Origin: an uncultured Robinsoniella sp.
GTDB taxonomy: Bacteria > Bacillota > Clostridia > Lachnospirales > Lachnospiraceae
Length of the DNA: 64,000 nt
Direction: 5' to 3'
NCBI GenBank assembly: GCA_900540475.1
Contig: UQGG01000001.1
Coordinates: 246,828 to 310,827 of the forward strand
Shown here one piece after another: positions 63,419 through 64,000 of this stretch; within the stretch, counting starts at the first letter, position 1, and each line of letters starts with the position of its first letter. Under the pieces are notes generated by a model that saw only the letters and a list, made by a program, of their open reading frames with translations, did not search any database and had not been told where the DNA came from. The position numbers were made by a program, and so were the translations under genes.

Positions 63419-63901
63419 ATGCTAATAATTGAAACAATTATACTATGTTCTGTGTTTTGGGGAATCTGCTACATCAATACAGGTAATGATGAAAAAAATA
63501 TAAAATGTTATTCGTCTTATCCAGATGAAATACAACATATGCTAAAGAACAATTCAAATCTCTCATCAAAAATCAAGACTTCCTCACCGCTTCTCTCTTT
63601 TGTCTCAAACATATTAATATATGGTGTTGTTCTCTTTCTTTTTGGCTTCATGATCCGGCAAGACGGATTTATATCTAATTTTATTAATATGTTGATTTTA
63701 GGACAAATTCTAAATGCCTTTGACTTTTTTATCATTGATCTGGTATGGTGGAGAAATTCAAAACGAATTAGATTTTCAGAAATTGAGAGTGATCCAGTTT
63801 TATATCATAGTTCAAAAAAACACTTTATTTCGTTTTTAAAAGGAGTTGTTCTTTTCTTTTTGGTTGCCATTATTGACGGCTTTATATTGGGGTTTTGCTG
63901 A
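63419..63901 (+). CDS. Small membrane protein, unknown
   Basis: 160 residues with four predicted helices (about 3-18, 58-80, 85-105, 138-158) and a charged loop (WWRNSKRIRFSEIESDP). AAAAGGGAGATAAAAGAT precedes the ATG. It is in an operon with the GNAT gene. No family is recognised. The last 99 bases of the window hold no complete feature. Confidence 0.7.
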   Translation: MLIIETIILCSVFWGICYINTGNDEKNIKCYSSYPDEIQHMLKNNSNLSSKIKTSSPLLSFVSNILIYGVVLFLFGFMIRQDGFISNFINMLILGQILNAFDFFIIDLVWWRNSKRIRFSEIESDPVLYHSSKKHFISFLKGVVLFFLVAIIDGFILGFC

Positions 63902-64000
63902 GTAAGGACGCTTTGTATGCAGAGGTTGTGTACGGAAAGAGAAGGGGGCGGAGGAAGCGTATAGCAGAGCTGTGTATTTTCTTAGCTTCCCGGAGTGTTT

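Overview
The window comes from an AT-rich, spore-forming member of the Clostridia, most likely a Lachnospiraceae-type organism. The evidence is a cotJ spore-coat locus, a Gram-positive type IV pilus cluster, feoAB, strong AGGAGG-type ribosome binding sites, YesM/YesN two-component control of sugar ABC transporters, and large serine recombinases. No tRNA, rRNA or CRISPR array was seen.

Region 1 (1-10,044) is a type IV pilus locus read mainly on the minus strand. It holds three small pilin-like genes, pilC, a pilM-pilN fusion, pilO, pilB, pilT, the major pilin and a further prepilin cut by the window edge. The prepilin peptidase pilD sits inside the cluster on the opposite strand. Two of these genes carry apparent single-base frameshifts. 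Region 2 (10,288-14,318) is core chromosome: feoB and feoA (ferrous iron uptake), an ftsW/rodA/spoVE-type gene, one copy of a small inverted-repeat element, and a DUF3006 gene.

Region 3 (14,420-15,598 and 62,183-62,737) is the cotJ operon, in two pieces. cotJA and a cotJB with a long Cys/Pro-rich repeat extension lie on the left. A 5'-truncated cotJC lies about 46.6 kb away on the right, on the same strand. Everything between is accessory. The left edge carries a serine recombinase ending 6 bp after cotJB. A 13-of-14-base direct repeat lies near both edges. My main hypothesis is that 15.6-62.2 kb is one or more mobile elements inserted into a sporulation operon, like the known skin-type intervening elements. 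The first codons of cotJC are missing at the left junction, so clean reconstitution by excision is not shown.

Region 4 (15,605-37,958) is a mixed cargo: recombinase, lipoproteins, PEBP and VOC proteins, an AEC transporter, a ComEC-like metallo-beta-lactamase protein, an RsiV-like protein (frameshifted), an LRR protein, an alcohol dehydrogenase, a radical SAM/small peptide/papain-fold group, a sensor-regulator operon with 2-TM paralogues, catalase, and a WYL regulator with a PNPOx-like neighbour. Region 5 (37,981-52,189) is a carbohydrate block. YesM/YesN sense and regulate, LplB/LplC and a lipoprotein import, a GH32-like enzyme degrades, and a very large secreted multidomain glycosidase is encoded nearby.

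Region 6 (52,498-61,193) has a second serine recombinase and a second sugar locus: AraC regulator, binding protein, two permeases and a Gfo/Idh/MocA dehydrogenase. Region 7 (61,194-62,182) is wreckage next to cotJC: an IS21 transposase remnant with a nested MITE and a copied scrap of the 36-kb membrane gene. Region 8 (62,745-64,000) returns to ordinary genes, a GNAT acetyltransferase and a small membrane protein.
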